NCBI GenBank assembly: GCA_026182355.1
Contig: JAPFBL010000237.1
Location: forward strand, 1-64,000
Direction of reading: 5' to 3'
Origin: Hermatobates lingyangjiaoensis
Taxonomy: Eukaryota; Arthropoda; Insecta; Hemiptera; Hermatobatidae
DNA: 64,000 nucleotides
Shown: positions 55,387 to 64,000 of the stretch, piece by piece
Numbering within the stretch: position 1 is the first letter of the stretch
Layout: each line of letters opens with the position of its first letter
Notes under the pieces: generated by a model
What the model saw: the letters and a program-made list of their open reading frames with translations, nothing else
Databases searched by the model: none
Told to the model about the DNA's origin: nothing
Position numbers and translations under genes: made by a program

Positions 55387-56464
55387 TCACCCATTACTAA
55401 AAATGGGTGCCAAATAATAAATGGGACACATTTCCCGCCCATAGAACAGCACTATAAGGTGAAAGCCTATAAAGAGTGGACGTTGAAAACCAAAACAAGA
55501 TCAATGATTGGAGTTTAATGCTGATAATATAAGATAAACTATAAATAAATCCAATAAATATATTCAATATATTTTATGCTTAACTTATTAATATTCTAAA
55601 ATATTTATGATTGCGCAAATATATTTGTCTAAAACAACTGGAAAGAACTTTCCAAAATATTTGTTTCTGCTCCATTAAATATTCATACCCACTCAGATTG
55701 AGCTTAAAATATCTAAGTATTTATTTAAAAAAAAGACTAAATGAAATGTGATATAATATTCTGTTTTAAAAAGCACAGTATACGAATTTATTTTAATAAA
55801 AGAAACTCTCGCCAGTTACAGAATATTATCAATGCAGCAATGACATTATAAATGCACGTGGTATAATTTAAAAAAAAAATTATCACAATGTAATAGAAAA
55901 ATAAAAATCTGGAAGGACCTACACTCAACTTTTGCTAGAAGTATAGAAGATATCAAATTAATCCACGATCAATTATGTTTTGGTTTTATTTAATTGCTTT
56001 TATCGTGTAAACATAATATCAAACTCTCTGATAAACTGTTATCAAATTAATAGATAACAAATTGAATGACCTTTTTTTTGTTTTATTGTTGTTGCATATA
56101 TTTTCTCAGTTATTAGAAACTTGAAATCAAATAATTTATTTCAAAACCAAAAACTAGAAAACATTTGATTGGTTTTTGCTATTACAAAAGTGAGGACCTC
56201 TGAGAATATATTTCGTATATGCCTTTTCCAATTTAGTCGTTTGTATAAAGAAACTCGAAGGTATTTGATAGTTCTACTTATGTGATTTCAAATAAGATGT
56301 CTTTAAGGCCATCTTTCTTTATTTTAAGGGAGGTATAAGCACATTTTTGGCTGGATTTATGTCCAAATTTATTTACTTTTTATCTTTTAAAATTTGGTGA
56401 TAATAAAGCATGGACTCAGTGTTTCATGTATAATGAAACATTCATCTTCTCAACATGACAAATT
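55387..56464. other. AT-rich DNA, nothing recognised
   Basis: No repeat family, exon or RNA gene recognised. Confidence 0.5.
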
Positions 56465-56545
56465 TTATATATATATATAATATATATCAATGAACAAACC
56501 ACAAAGTTGGGTTTTTAACTCTGACGAAGACCGCTTGTTTGTGTT
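56465..56545 (+). repeat. PLE terminal repeat fragment, family A
   Basis: (TA)n, then atgaacaaaccacaaagttg and ttaactctgacgaagaccgc: the two ends of the hairpin without its middle. Confidence 0.6.
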
Positions 56546-56744
56546 TTTACTCGCAATATTTGTAAGAAGGCCTCTTATTAGTAAAATATAACATGATTCA
56601 TAAAACAGTATGACCTTCAGCCAACTCATTATCTTTTGAAAATAGTCTACTGTATAGTAAATAATTTTACAAGGTCATAAATCCCAGATCGGAATATTGA
56701 ACTGAGTAGTGTATTGTTTCTATACGTTCTTTTTTCTATATATA

Positions 56745-56880
56745 AAAGTCGTTATCAGCCTTTGGAGCGATTCACATCTATTCCTGACGACGAGGACATC
56801 GAAATATGTAGTGAGTTCAGTGATTTCTTTATGTGTGTTCTTTTAAAAATTCTAGTTTATATATATATATACATATATTT
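56745..56880 (+). repeat. PLE-type terminal repeat, family E
   Basis: gttatcagcctttggagcga, then catctattcctgacgacgag, then gacatcgaaatatgtagtga and tgtgtgttcttttaaaaatt, then short (TA)n. Confidence 0.72.
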
Positions 56881-57095
56881 GTGTATGATGGCAGCAAATC
56901 TTCACGTAAACATGTTTCATATTAATACGTAATTGCCCATATTAATCTGCTCATGCCAAATTAAGATGTCTCTTGTGCAATTAATATGGCTTTTAACACC
57001 AGCACACCGCAAGGTTGTTCGTAAATTGGAGCAGACCAGCTTAAAAGTCGTTAACGCAGAGGCTGCTGTGTACTTTAATGAAACATATATATTTA
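56868..57095. pseudogene. PLE RT N-terminal fragments in inverted arrangement
   Basis: The minus strand at about 56868-56925 reads ETCLREDLLPSYTNI next to TATATA. The plus strand at about 56950-57095 reads SLVQLIWLLTPAHRKVVRK, then LEQTSLKVVNAEAAVYFNET and again runs into TATATA. The plus part is what would precede the minus part in an intact ORF, so one PLE ORF region has been copied head to head. It lacks the RT core. Confidence 0.75.
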
Positions 57096-57149
57096 TATAT
57101 AATATTTATAAACAGAATTTGATAAGTTTTTTGTAAGCTAGGTCTTTGA

Positions 57150-57400
57150 ATTGAAATACTCCTTCTTATGCCACCGTTTCGGTGTATTTATCAATTATCG
57201 TCAGTGCTACATAGCAAGTGAGACTATAATATTTTCACAAAAAATATATAATTTCAACAAATACGTTGTTAATATACATTGACTACAAATTGTATATTGT
57301 TTTTGAAAATATTATAGCCTTATCGTGTTTTTGTATTCCTGATGATGATGTATAAATACATCGAAACGTTAGCATAAGAAGGGAGTATTTCTACCCCTTA
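57150..57400. repeat. PLE-type inverted cassette, family K
   Basis: Left: cttatgccaccgtttcggtg, then tatttatcaattatcgtcag. Right: ttcctgatgatgatgtataa, then atacatcgaaacgttagcat and aagaagg. Inner arms pair loosely around 57240-57310. Confidence 0.7.
57338..57370 (+). ncRNA. Hammerhead-like core (family K)
   Basis: CTGATGA, one extra T, hairpin GATGTA-TAAA-TACATC, then GAAACGTT. Same spacing as family B in an unrelated stem sequence. It would be stem II plus the GAAA box of a minimal PLE hammerhead; activity is inferred only. Confidence 0.45.
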
Positions 57401-57525
57401 AAAACTTACGAAATATCGGGTTGAATAATCTTTTACAAATAGTCTATTGTACAGTAAATAGTTTTACTAGGTCATAAATCCGAGGTCGGAATATTGAACT
57501 GAGTAGTGTACTGAGTCTATTTTCT

Positions 57526-58222
57526 TTCCTTTGAATCGTTTTATATTTAAAAGATTTTAAATATTTTAATTTTTGTTTATGTTTTGTAGTTATGTATGTA
57601 GAACAATTTGACTACATACATATATAATTTATTATTTATATAGTTTCATTTATTATTTTTGCACAAAGACACAACAAATCAAAAGAATTGCCAAAGCCAT
57701 ATAAGATATGTAAAATATTTATAAAGGTGAATAAAATTCGAATAAATGTTAAATGTTTGATTGAAGGTAAATAAATATAAACTATTTTGCAGCTGTCAGA
57801 GTTGTTATAGCGGCTGACTGGTTTATTGCCGGCAATAACTCCTTCCAAAGGGGTCAAGCAATATAAAAGGTCCTGACTGAATTGCTGAGAGCAACAGAGA
57901 CCTTTCATAAAGGTCATAAATCACTTCTTTATTTATATAACAATCTCTAGTTGGCCCAGTCATGCCTAGTCATACAGAAAAAGAGAGAGACTAGCCAATG
58001 TCCCTCATGAACAAAGTCGCAAATTATTGAAAGACGTGAATACTGAAACGTTTAGAATCATCAGCATTCTGTAAGACAGTTGTGGGCACCCTGCGGCCTA
58101 CGGGCCACATGCGGTCCACTACGTGTGGCACTCGGAGATTATCTGAAATTTCATCTTATCATTTCAAATGCCTTTGCTTTTTAAATGGAATACCAAGGCT
58201 TTGGGAAGGAAGGTACATCTTC

Positions 58223-58268
<46 letters not shown>

Positions 58269-58445
58269 CGTAACAACAACAAATACTGCAGTTTCTTTTT
58301 TAAATAACGATACTAATGTTTAGGGATTGCGTTGTCGTAATTACTTCATTATCTTTATGAAAAAATGAGATAGAAACAGTAATTTTCATCATATGAACAA
58401 TAAAAATTAAACTAATTATTGGAACAATATATCACACAGTATTTT
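57526..58445. repeat. Unassigned DNA with a (GA)n tract
   Basis: (GA)n at about 58227-58264; the rest has no recognised gene or family. A small palindrome near 57815 (attgccggcaat). Confidence 0.5.
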
Positions 58446-59013
58446 ATATATATATATATAATATATATATATATATGATTCGATGCGATGTTGACCAATG
58501 GGAGTAGAGTTACAGGTCCAAGCGTAAGGTCCCAGTTGCCTGCTCAGCAAAAAGCCTTTGCGTTCTGCCAATAGGTATAGAGGTTGCACAGTCCCTCTGT
58601 GTAAATGATGTTTGGCAGAAAACATTAGCCTCACTTTACAGTGAACTCCTGTTCCCTTTCTATTTTTGATTTTTGTGGTGGTTGTGTTGTTGTTGTTTAC
58701 TATTTTCTGTTACGGATATTGCTGGATATTTAAATGATACTCTCGGTTGTTTACTGCGTAACAACTATCCGTAACAGAAAATAGTAAACAACAACAACAC
58801 CCAACCACCACAAAAATCAAAAATATAAAGGGAACAGGAGTTCACTGTAAAGTGAGGCTAATGTTTTCTGCCAAACATCATTTAACACAGAGGGACTGTG
58901 CAACCTCTATACCTATTGGCAGAACGCAAAGGCTTTCTGCTGAGCAGCGGGCAACTGGGACCTTACGCTTGGACCTGTAACTCTACTCCCATTGGTCAAC
59001 ATCGCATCGAATC
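58446..59013. repeat. Long inverted repeat, about 245-bp arms, beside (TA)n
   Basis: Arms at about 58477-58722 and 58770-59013 are near-identical inverted copies (cgatgcgatgttgaccaatg; gttacaggtccaagcgtaag; ctttgcgttctgccaatagg; ggtggttgtgttgttgttgt). The spacer is about 50 nt (around atattgctggatatttaaat). (TA)n lies at 58446-58476 and from 59043. No coding content recognised. RNA from this locus would fold into a very stable hairpin. Confidence 0.93.
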
Positions 59014-59050
59014 ATATCCTTTCCCGGACAACCCATAGAAAACTATATAT

Positions 59051-59093
<43 letters not shown>

Positions 59094-59130
59094 ATATATA
59101 ATATAATATAATATTATATATATATATATA

Positions 59131-59168
<38 letters not shown>
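59014..59168. repeat. (TA)n/ATAATA tract
   Basis: About 125 bp of TA with interspersed ATAATATA units from 59043, between two inverted cassettes. Confidence 0.95.
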
Positions 59169-59170
<2 letters not shown>

Positions 59171-59475
59171 AATTCAAAACAAAGGAAATACACAGAAAGA
59201 CACAGACATAACTCACATCGATATTTCGACCATCGTCGTCATCAGGAGGTGTGAAGAGCGAAGAGCGAAGAGTCCCGCAGGAAGACAGGGCAGCGAAGAC
59301 AAGAGTCGCTGCCCTGTCTTCCTGCGGGACTCTTCGCTCTTCGCTCTTCACACCTCCTGATGACGACGATGGTCGAAATATCGATGTGAGTTATGTCTGT
59401 GTCTTTCTGTGTATTTCCTTCGTTTTGAATTTATTTTATTTAAAAAAGTCCGCTGGACCATTTCTTTTAATTGTG
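59169..59475. repeat. PLE inverted cassette, family C, near-perfect
   Basis: Left arm cacagacataactcacatcg, then atatttcgaccatcgtcgtc and atcaggaggtgtgaagagcg. Right arm is the inverse with ctcctgatgacgacgatggt and cgaaatatcgatgtgagtta, ending gtccgctggaccatttctt. The inner gaagacagggcagcgaagac pairs as well. The same protein-like frame appears on both strands because of the symmetry. Confidence 0.88.
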
Positions 59476-60149
59476 TATACATACATATATTGGATATATG
59501 AATACAAATACCATAGAAATTCCATGAGGCCCGCGATTACTTACTTTGAAATTATATATTGGGACCCCCCCCCCCCCCCCAGTTCTCGAAAGGTTGCCCT
59601 TGCCTGCTATAATATAACCAAAACTCTATTCTCATTGTTTGTATCTTGCATAAATTTGTAGATCAAAATATCAATAAATCAGTGAAAGTCATTTCATTTT
59701 TAAAACGAAACCTTTCTTTTTCTAAATATGTATTATGCATTTACTAAATTCTAAATATTTATAGAAAATTATAATAGCTTAACTTAACAGCAGTATCAAT
59801 AGCATTAGCAGAGCCAGTGATATAGTTAGCAATATTATCTTCATCATGTATTTAATTCATTAATTAATTAAATGTAAGTTATTACAAATAGAAGATAGCG
59901 GTTAATATTTTCCTTCCCACTAAGAAAATAAATGCTATGCAAGGATTTATTGTGTTGTAGCATACTTTTGTAGATAAAAGAATCAACAAATCAAAGTTAT
60001 TTTCATTTTTAAAAACGGAATCTTATCATAGCTTACACCACTATCAATATCATCTTCAGAGCTACTGTTATATTTAGCAATATTGTCTTCATCATGTATT
60101 TAATACATTAATCAGTTAAATGTATTTATTGTGTAGCATTTACTCATGA
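59476..60149. repeat. Degenerate tandem duplication, about 300-bp unit
   Basis: After a C15 run near 59566, the text ttgtagatcaaaatatcaat, then cagtatcaatagcattagca and aatattatcttcatcatgta (59650-59885) recurs at 59965-60125 (ttgtagataaaagaatcaac; aatattgtcttcatcatgta). No gene. Confidence 0.6.
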
Positions 60150-60490
60150 TAGTGAACAACAATCTAAAGTCTTCATCACAAGGATTTCATTTTACAACAC
60201 CTTTCTAAAACATAGTGTTCGTCATCAGGTACATCTATAAAATAAACTCATAATGTATTAAAATTTTTTGAAGTTATATAAATGAAAAACCATAATTTTA
60301 TGTAAAAGAAAACAAAAGGAGTTACATACTGTCTCATTAAGGCCGTGTTAAGCGAATTAGGAATTAACAGACACTATTTCAAACAAGTCTTTTTGTAATT
60401 TATCTTGTTTATAATAGTGTCTGTTAACTCCTCAGTCACTGAAAACCGTCTTAATTAGGCAGATATCTAACTCATTTTGTTTTATTTTAG
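60150..60490. repeat. PLE-type terminal repeat plus inverted repeat
   Basis: 60150-60235 has acctttctaaaacatagtgt, then tcgtcatcaggtacatc (family B-like, minus). 60318-60470 is an inverted repeat of about 65-bp arms (ctgtctcattaaggccgtgt versus accgtcttaattaggcagat; aattaacagacactatttc versus aatagtgtctgttaactc). Confidence 0.6.
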
Positions 60491-60565
60491 GTAAAATTTT
60501 TGGTTTTCCATTTATATGAATTCAAAAAAGTTTTTAAACATTTTTTAACTATATTGTATAAATCC

Positions 60566-60830
60566 ACTTGTACGAATCCTTGATTCCCCCTCACGTTTCC
60601 AAAATCCCTCAAGATGACTCAAAGATGAAAATGGTCCAGGGATATCTTATTACAATAATCTACTAAAAAAAAAAAACAAAGTGAAAAGTTGAACCAGTGG
60701 GTTTCATTCTTTGCTCATGTACATCGATGTTATTGTGTAATCGATATGTTAACATACATATGCCTGTTACGCAGAATACCATATGCGTAGTTACATATTT
60801 GATAATAAAAATATTGTAGACAAGAATAGT
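60566..60830 (+). mobile_element. Jockey-like LINE 3' end, second copy
   Basis: It matches 43910-44150: ccacttgtacgaatccttga, then aaagtgaaaagttgaaccag, tgggtttcattctttgctca and tgcctgttacgcagaatacc. Only the last coding bases and 3'UTR are present. About 10% diverged from the other copy, with small insertions. Confidence 0.85.
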
Positions 60831-62074
60831 TGATCTGTCCGGTGTTGCCTGGGCGGTAGATTATGCCGCAGTTTTTTTGATCCCAGAAAAGGATCTTGAT
60901 CAAGATCAACCTTAGTTGGTTCTCTCGAAAAAATTATATAAGGCCCTTATATTTCTTTGTATATAAATATCTCGCGTATTATTTGTATAGCAAACAAAGA
61001 CAAACTTTGTACTTTATATATACAGATTTTTTTTTTTTTTTTTATTATCAGAGAACAGCATGCTCCACCCGAAGGCACCACACGCATCAAAATCTTCAAT
61101 GCTACACAACAATCTCCATCATGCTATGCAAATACAGCTTAAATATATAATAAATAACAACAACAAAATAACTATAATGATAACAGAGTAATTGCCACTA
61201 GAGTATACAGATAATACAGGCTATATATACAGATTATTCTATACAAATTAGGTTATGTCAAATTATTAATGTAAGTTCTAGTAAAGTTTAAAAATGTTGT
61301 CTCTCCGAGAGAAATTTCCATTTTTTATCAACCTGAATAATGTGAAACTTTTAGATACTCACCCATTTACCTTCATATTTACAGAAATCATCCAAAAAAA
61401 TGTAAAAAAAAAAAAGGATTTTGGTGTCGACAAAGCATGTATATCCGTCTAAATGCCGAGATGAAATTATTAAATGATGACTAAACCTTACAGTTAAGTA
61501 ATTAAAAACAATGATGAAAGTAATGATCACAATTGAAGACAAGTTTATACAACTTTTTAATAAGTGAATTAGCAACTTCTGTTTATAATAATGGAAAGTA
61601 AACCTATAAAGAGAAAAACGTGAACAAGTCTACTTTTGTTGCTCCGTTCTTACAGTTAATGGTGAAAAGGAATAAAAATATACTTAGAATTATGCAATCA
61701 TTTTGATATGGTATAAATAGAAGCAATAAAGCTAATTCAAAATATCTACAAACAAAACAAACAAGAATATATCTATATATATATCAATTATAGGAATATG
61801 AATGGAGATTAATCGAATCTTTTCTTTTAGTCGTAAATAGTTCGAGCTAGTTTCATTCATCTCTTTCCAAATCTTTCAAATGACAAAACTGACTTTATGA
61901 AAGGACCATTGTTGGACAACGTAGAATGAATATAGCTTTACAAAAGGGGATAAAAAAAAAATGATTACGCAACAATTCTAAACGTCATTATTTCAATTGT
62001 TTATATTTAGAACTAAAAAATCTCTTTCAAAATGAGTTTGTAGTTTAAATAATTTAGATATTTTTATTCACTAT
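60831..62074. other. AT-rich DNA, nothing recognised
   Basis: T18 run near 61027; a small palindrome gatcttgatcaagatc near 60892. No exon or repeat family recognised. Confidence 0.5.
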
Positions 62075-62212
62075 TTCAGGCCTGGTTGGGCTTTAAACAA
62101 TACAACACATTTAAGACAATGTTTCATCTATATTTATAGACATTTTCAGGGCTACATCAATACAGAATTAAATGTGTTGTATTGTTTGAAACTAGACCAA
62201 ACCTCAATAAAA
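62075..62212. repeat. PLE-type inverted cassette, family M
   Basis: aacaatacaacacatttaa and its inverse ttaaatgtgttgtattgttt frame a minus-strand core. The core is CCCTGAAAATG, then hairpin TCTATA/TATAGA, then TGAAACATTG. Confidence 0.6.
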
Positions 62213-62516
62213 AAGAAAGACAATGTTTAATATACGAGGTCTAGATAAGAACGCATTTGATATTTTTAATATCAATAAGCAATTAGCAATAAGTTTAAAT
62301 GTGGATGTGTTTCATATTGAAGTATTATTTTAAAAAATAATTGTTCCTTGAGTTAGATTCTTTAAATATCTGAATCTGTTAAATTATCAATTTTGACTAA
62401 ATGAATGCGCAGCAGTAATTTAATTAAATGCTATAAGTTAAAAAGTGTTTACAACAACTTCATTAATTTTATTGTTTGTCTGAAGATTAATTAATGCAGT
62501 AATTCCATTTTAAAAT
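62213..62516. other. AT-rich DNA, nothing recognised
   Basis: No feature identified. Confidence 0.5.
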
Positions 62517-62864
62517 CGGGGATCAGGAGTGGTCTAGTGGTAGCTTGCTTGCAGTAGGTTAGATTGCAGTGGTAGTTTCATAAGTAAGTCAAATATTGAA
62601 CCTTTGTGATACCACACAATCAAGATTGATTCTGCATTGGAAGTCTTAAATTTTACTTAACTCAAGGGTATTTAGAGTAGGGATCTTTAATAAGTGTCTT
62701 ACATCGTAAAGATTCGGGACTGACGGCTTAAGTCCTCTCCGAGGGACGACTTGCTCAGATTTATTCACCTCCTACGTGAATAAATCAAGAGCCAGAGTGG
62801 GTATTGAACCCCGGACCTACCAGTCCAAAAACAAGCACGTTACCACTGGACTAACCTGGCCCCA
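62517..62864 (-). mobile_element. tRNA-derived SINE, with an opposed head fragment
   Basis: 62556-62864 is a minus-strand SINE with its tail end (gtaggttagattgcagtgg) at the left and its head (actggactaacctggcccc) at the right. Directly to its left, 62517-62552 is a plus-strand SINE head piece (ggatcaggagtggtctagtg), so two copies meet in inverted orientation. Confidence 0.8.
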
Positions 62865-62999
62865 TTGCTTATAGTTACTATTGAAAATTCAGGTTTGAAT
62901 TACGAACATGATTTTAGATATTTCTCGAGAGAAATAGCAAATCGCTTGGAGAGAACGTTAAGTTTGGCTAGCCTGTACCATATGAAATACTCTTTATTC
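62865..62999. other. Short unassigned stretch
   Basis: AT-rich DNA between two SINE copies. Confidence 0.5.
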
Positions 63000-63400
63000 G
63001 GGGGACCAGGGTAGCTCAGTGGATTAAGTGCACGATTCAGAACTTTTAGATCCAGAGTTCATACCCACACTGCCACTCAATTATCTAGAGTCTCATCCAA
63101 AGATTAGCGCCTTTGGACATTACTTTTCAAGATTAATACTTGATAGAACAAAAATTATTGAAATTTTTTAGAAAAAAAAAATACTAAACATTCACATAAC
63201 TATCAGTTTATAATTTTGTAAAATTATTGTTTAGTCATATGTAAAGATAACACTTTAAGATAAAGTACGGATAAACCAGATTTTCTTGCGAAATGCGAAA
63301 GTCTTGTGCACTCTCTCTATCGACAGGACTATAAAGTCTCAACGATACCAGTTACTTGTTAAATATCTCAGCTTTATGAACTTGATTATGGCAAAGTTTA
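63000..63400 (+). mobile_element. tRNA-derived SINE, diverged, probably interrupted
   Basis: Head at 63000-63090 (gaccagggtagctcagtgga; gagttcatacccacactgcc) and body at about 63325-63400 (ataccagttacttgttaaat; ggcaaagttta). The roughly 230 bp between them are AT-rich and foreign or very decayed. Confidence 0.6.
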
Positions 63401-64000
63401 TAACTTCCGATGTTGAAGCAAGTCAGTACATGCGGCTTAATAATAACTAAAATTACTAAAATAACATGTTAACAACACCCCCCACTCAAGGAAACTCTCT
63501 TAAAGGTGAAAGTTTTGAAAGTTTAGATATAAAATGAAATCATTAAACCAATATAATGCTAAACACTTTCAAGGTGGAAAGAATTCTACGATGAAAGTAG
63601 AATAATCCTCAGAAAGTCCACTTCGATAGATCTTTATAAAAGAATCTACATTAAATGCTAAAATTATTCAAATGTGTAAAAACATTTCACTTTAGCTCGT
63701 GAGCAATGTAAGAAGTTATTGTGTGACAATTACTCATGATGACAGAGAGAAAAATATCATGACCTTGTGGTGAAGGCGGTAGTGACATAACAACTTCTTG
63801 CCACTTGGAACGGTCATAAGCTGTGACCCCCCCCCCCCCCTCCCCAATTACGGTGTTAATAATCCTATAACCTTCAAAATTCCACGAATTCTTCAAAGTA
63901 TATTGTCGACATAATAGAAAAAAAAATGAAAAAATGGTTAAATTAAATTAACTGGCTACACTAACAAATATAATAAACATTCAAACGCATTAAAAAACTA
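63401..64000. other. AT-rich DNA with a C14 run
   Basis: C-run at about 63827-63841. The last about 65 bp match 6985-7052 (see there). The minus-strand frame at 63687-63896 crosses the C-run and has no known domain. Confidence 0.45.

Larger units (their letters stand above)
56640..57525. repeat. About 75-bp direct repeat framing a nested PLE cluster
   Basis: aaaatagtctactgtatagt, then aggtcataaatcccagatcg and gaatattgaactgagtagtg at about 56640-56716 recur at about 57430-57511 with roughly ten changes. Between them lie a family E repeat, an inverted PLE RT fragment and a family K cassette. The direct repeats could be terminal repeats of one composite element. Confidence 0.65.

Noticed and set aside
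59052..59661. A conserved-looking peptide (SEERRVPQEDRAA) found on both strands
   Set aside because: It is the translation of the symmetric family C hairpin; the mirror-image copy is a consequence of the inverted repeat.

Overview
The window looks like AT-rich, repeat-laden nuclear DNA of an animal, most likely an arthropod. It has no operons, ribosome-binding sites or long intact ORFs. It has spliced exons, Penelope-like retroelements (PLEs), hAT and LINE relics, a tRNA-derived SINE, very abundant (TA)n and other microsatellites, and short (TTAGG)n/(CCTAA)n tracts. TTAGG is the usual arthropod telomere repeat. I cannot place the organism more finely.

Host gene: I see one, on the minus strand. 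A short exon at 50065-50152 has a tttcag acceptor, 29 complete codons and a GTGAGT donor. A terminal exon at 6120-6233 has a tttcag acceptor, 37 codons and TAG. The reading frame is continuous across the join, and both pieces read as one acidic C-terminal tail. If they belong together, 6234-50064 is a single 43.8-kb intron that holds most of the repeats below. Positions 1 to about 6119 would be 3'UTR and downstream DNA. Positions above 50152 would be the next intron upstream.

Repeat layout: the dominant component is PLEs. Two 5'-truncated copies at about 31.93-33.18 kb and 36.10-37.28 kb still encode the end of the RT and the GIY-YIG endonuclease. A third family keeps a minus-strand endonuclease C-terminus at 45.48-45.79 kb, and a decayed copy lies at 48.34-48.85 kb. 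Fragments of the RT N-terminal region lie at 33.19, 49.36 and 56.87-57.09 kb. Around these are dozens of short inverted-repeat cassettes from at least ten families, usually next to (TA)n. Most carry a small conserved core: CTGAnGA or a variant, a short hairpin, then GAAA. Because two of these core types sit inside the terminal repeats of ORF-bearing PLEs, I read the cassettes as PLE terminal repeats whose core resembles the minimal hammerhead ribozymes known from PLEs.

Other parts: about a dozen copies of a roughly 320-bp tRNA-derived SINE, with a (CCTAA)n tail on the better preserved ones; a hAT relic with a recognisable transposase C-terminus, TIRs and 8-bp target duplication (3379-3919); several MITE-like elements; two copies of a Jockey-like LINE 3' end, one of which splits a 73-bp minisatellite; minisatellites of 32, 57, 73 and 84 bp, the last apparently amplified from the SINE tail; and an unclassified 690-bp insertion with a 15-bp target duplication and repeated hairpins (54568-55257).

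All calls come from reading the sequence. Family names rest on motif recognition and not on a database search, and boundaries of degenerate repeats are approximate.
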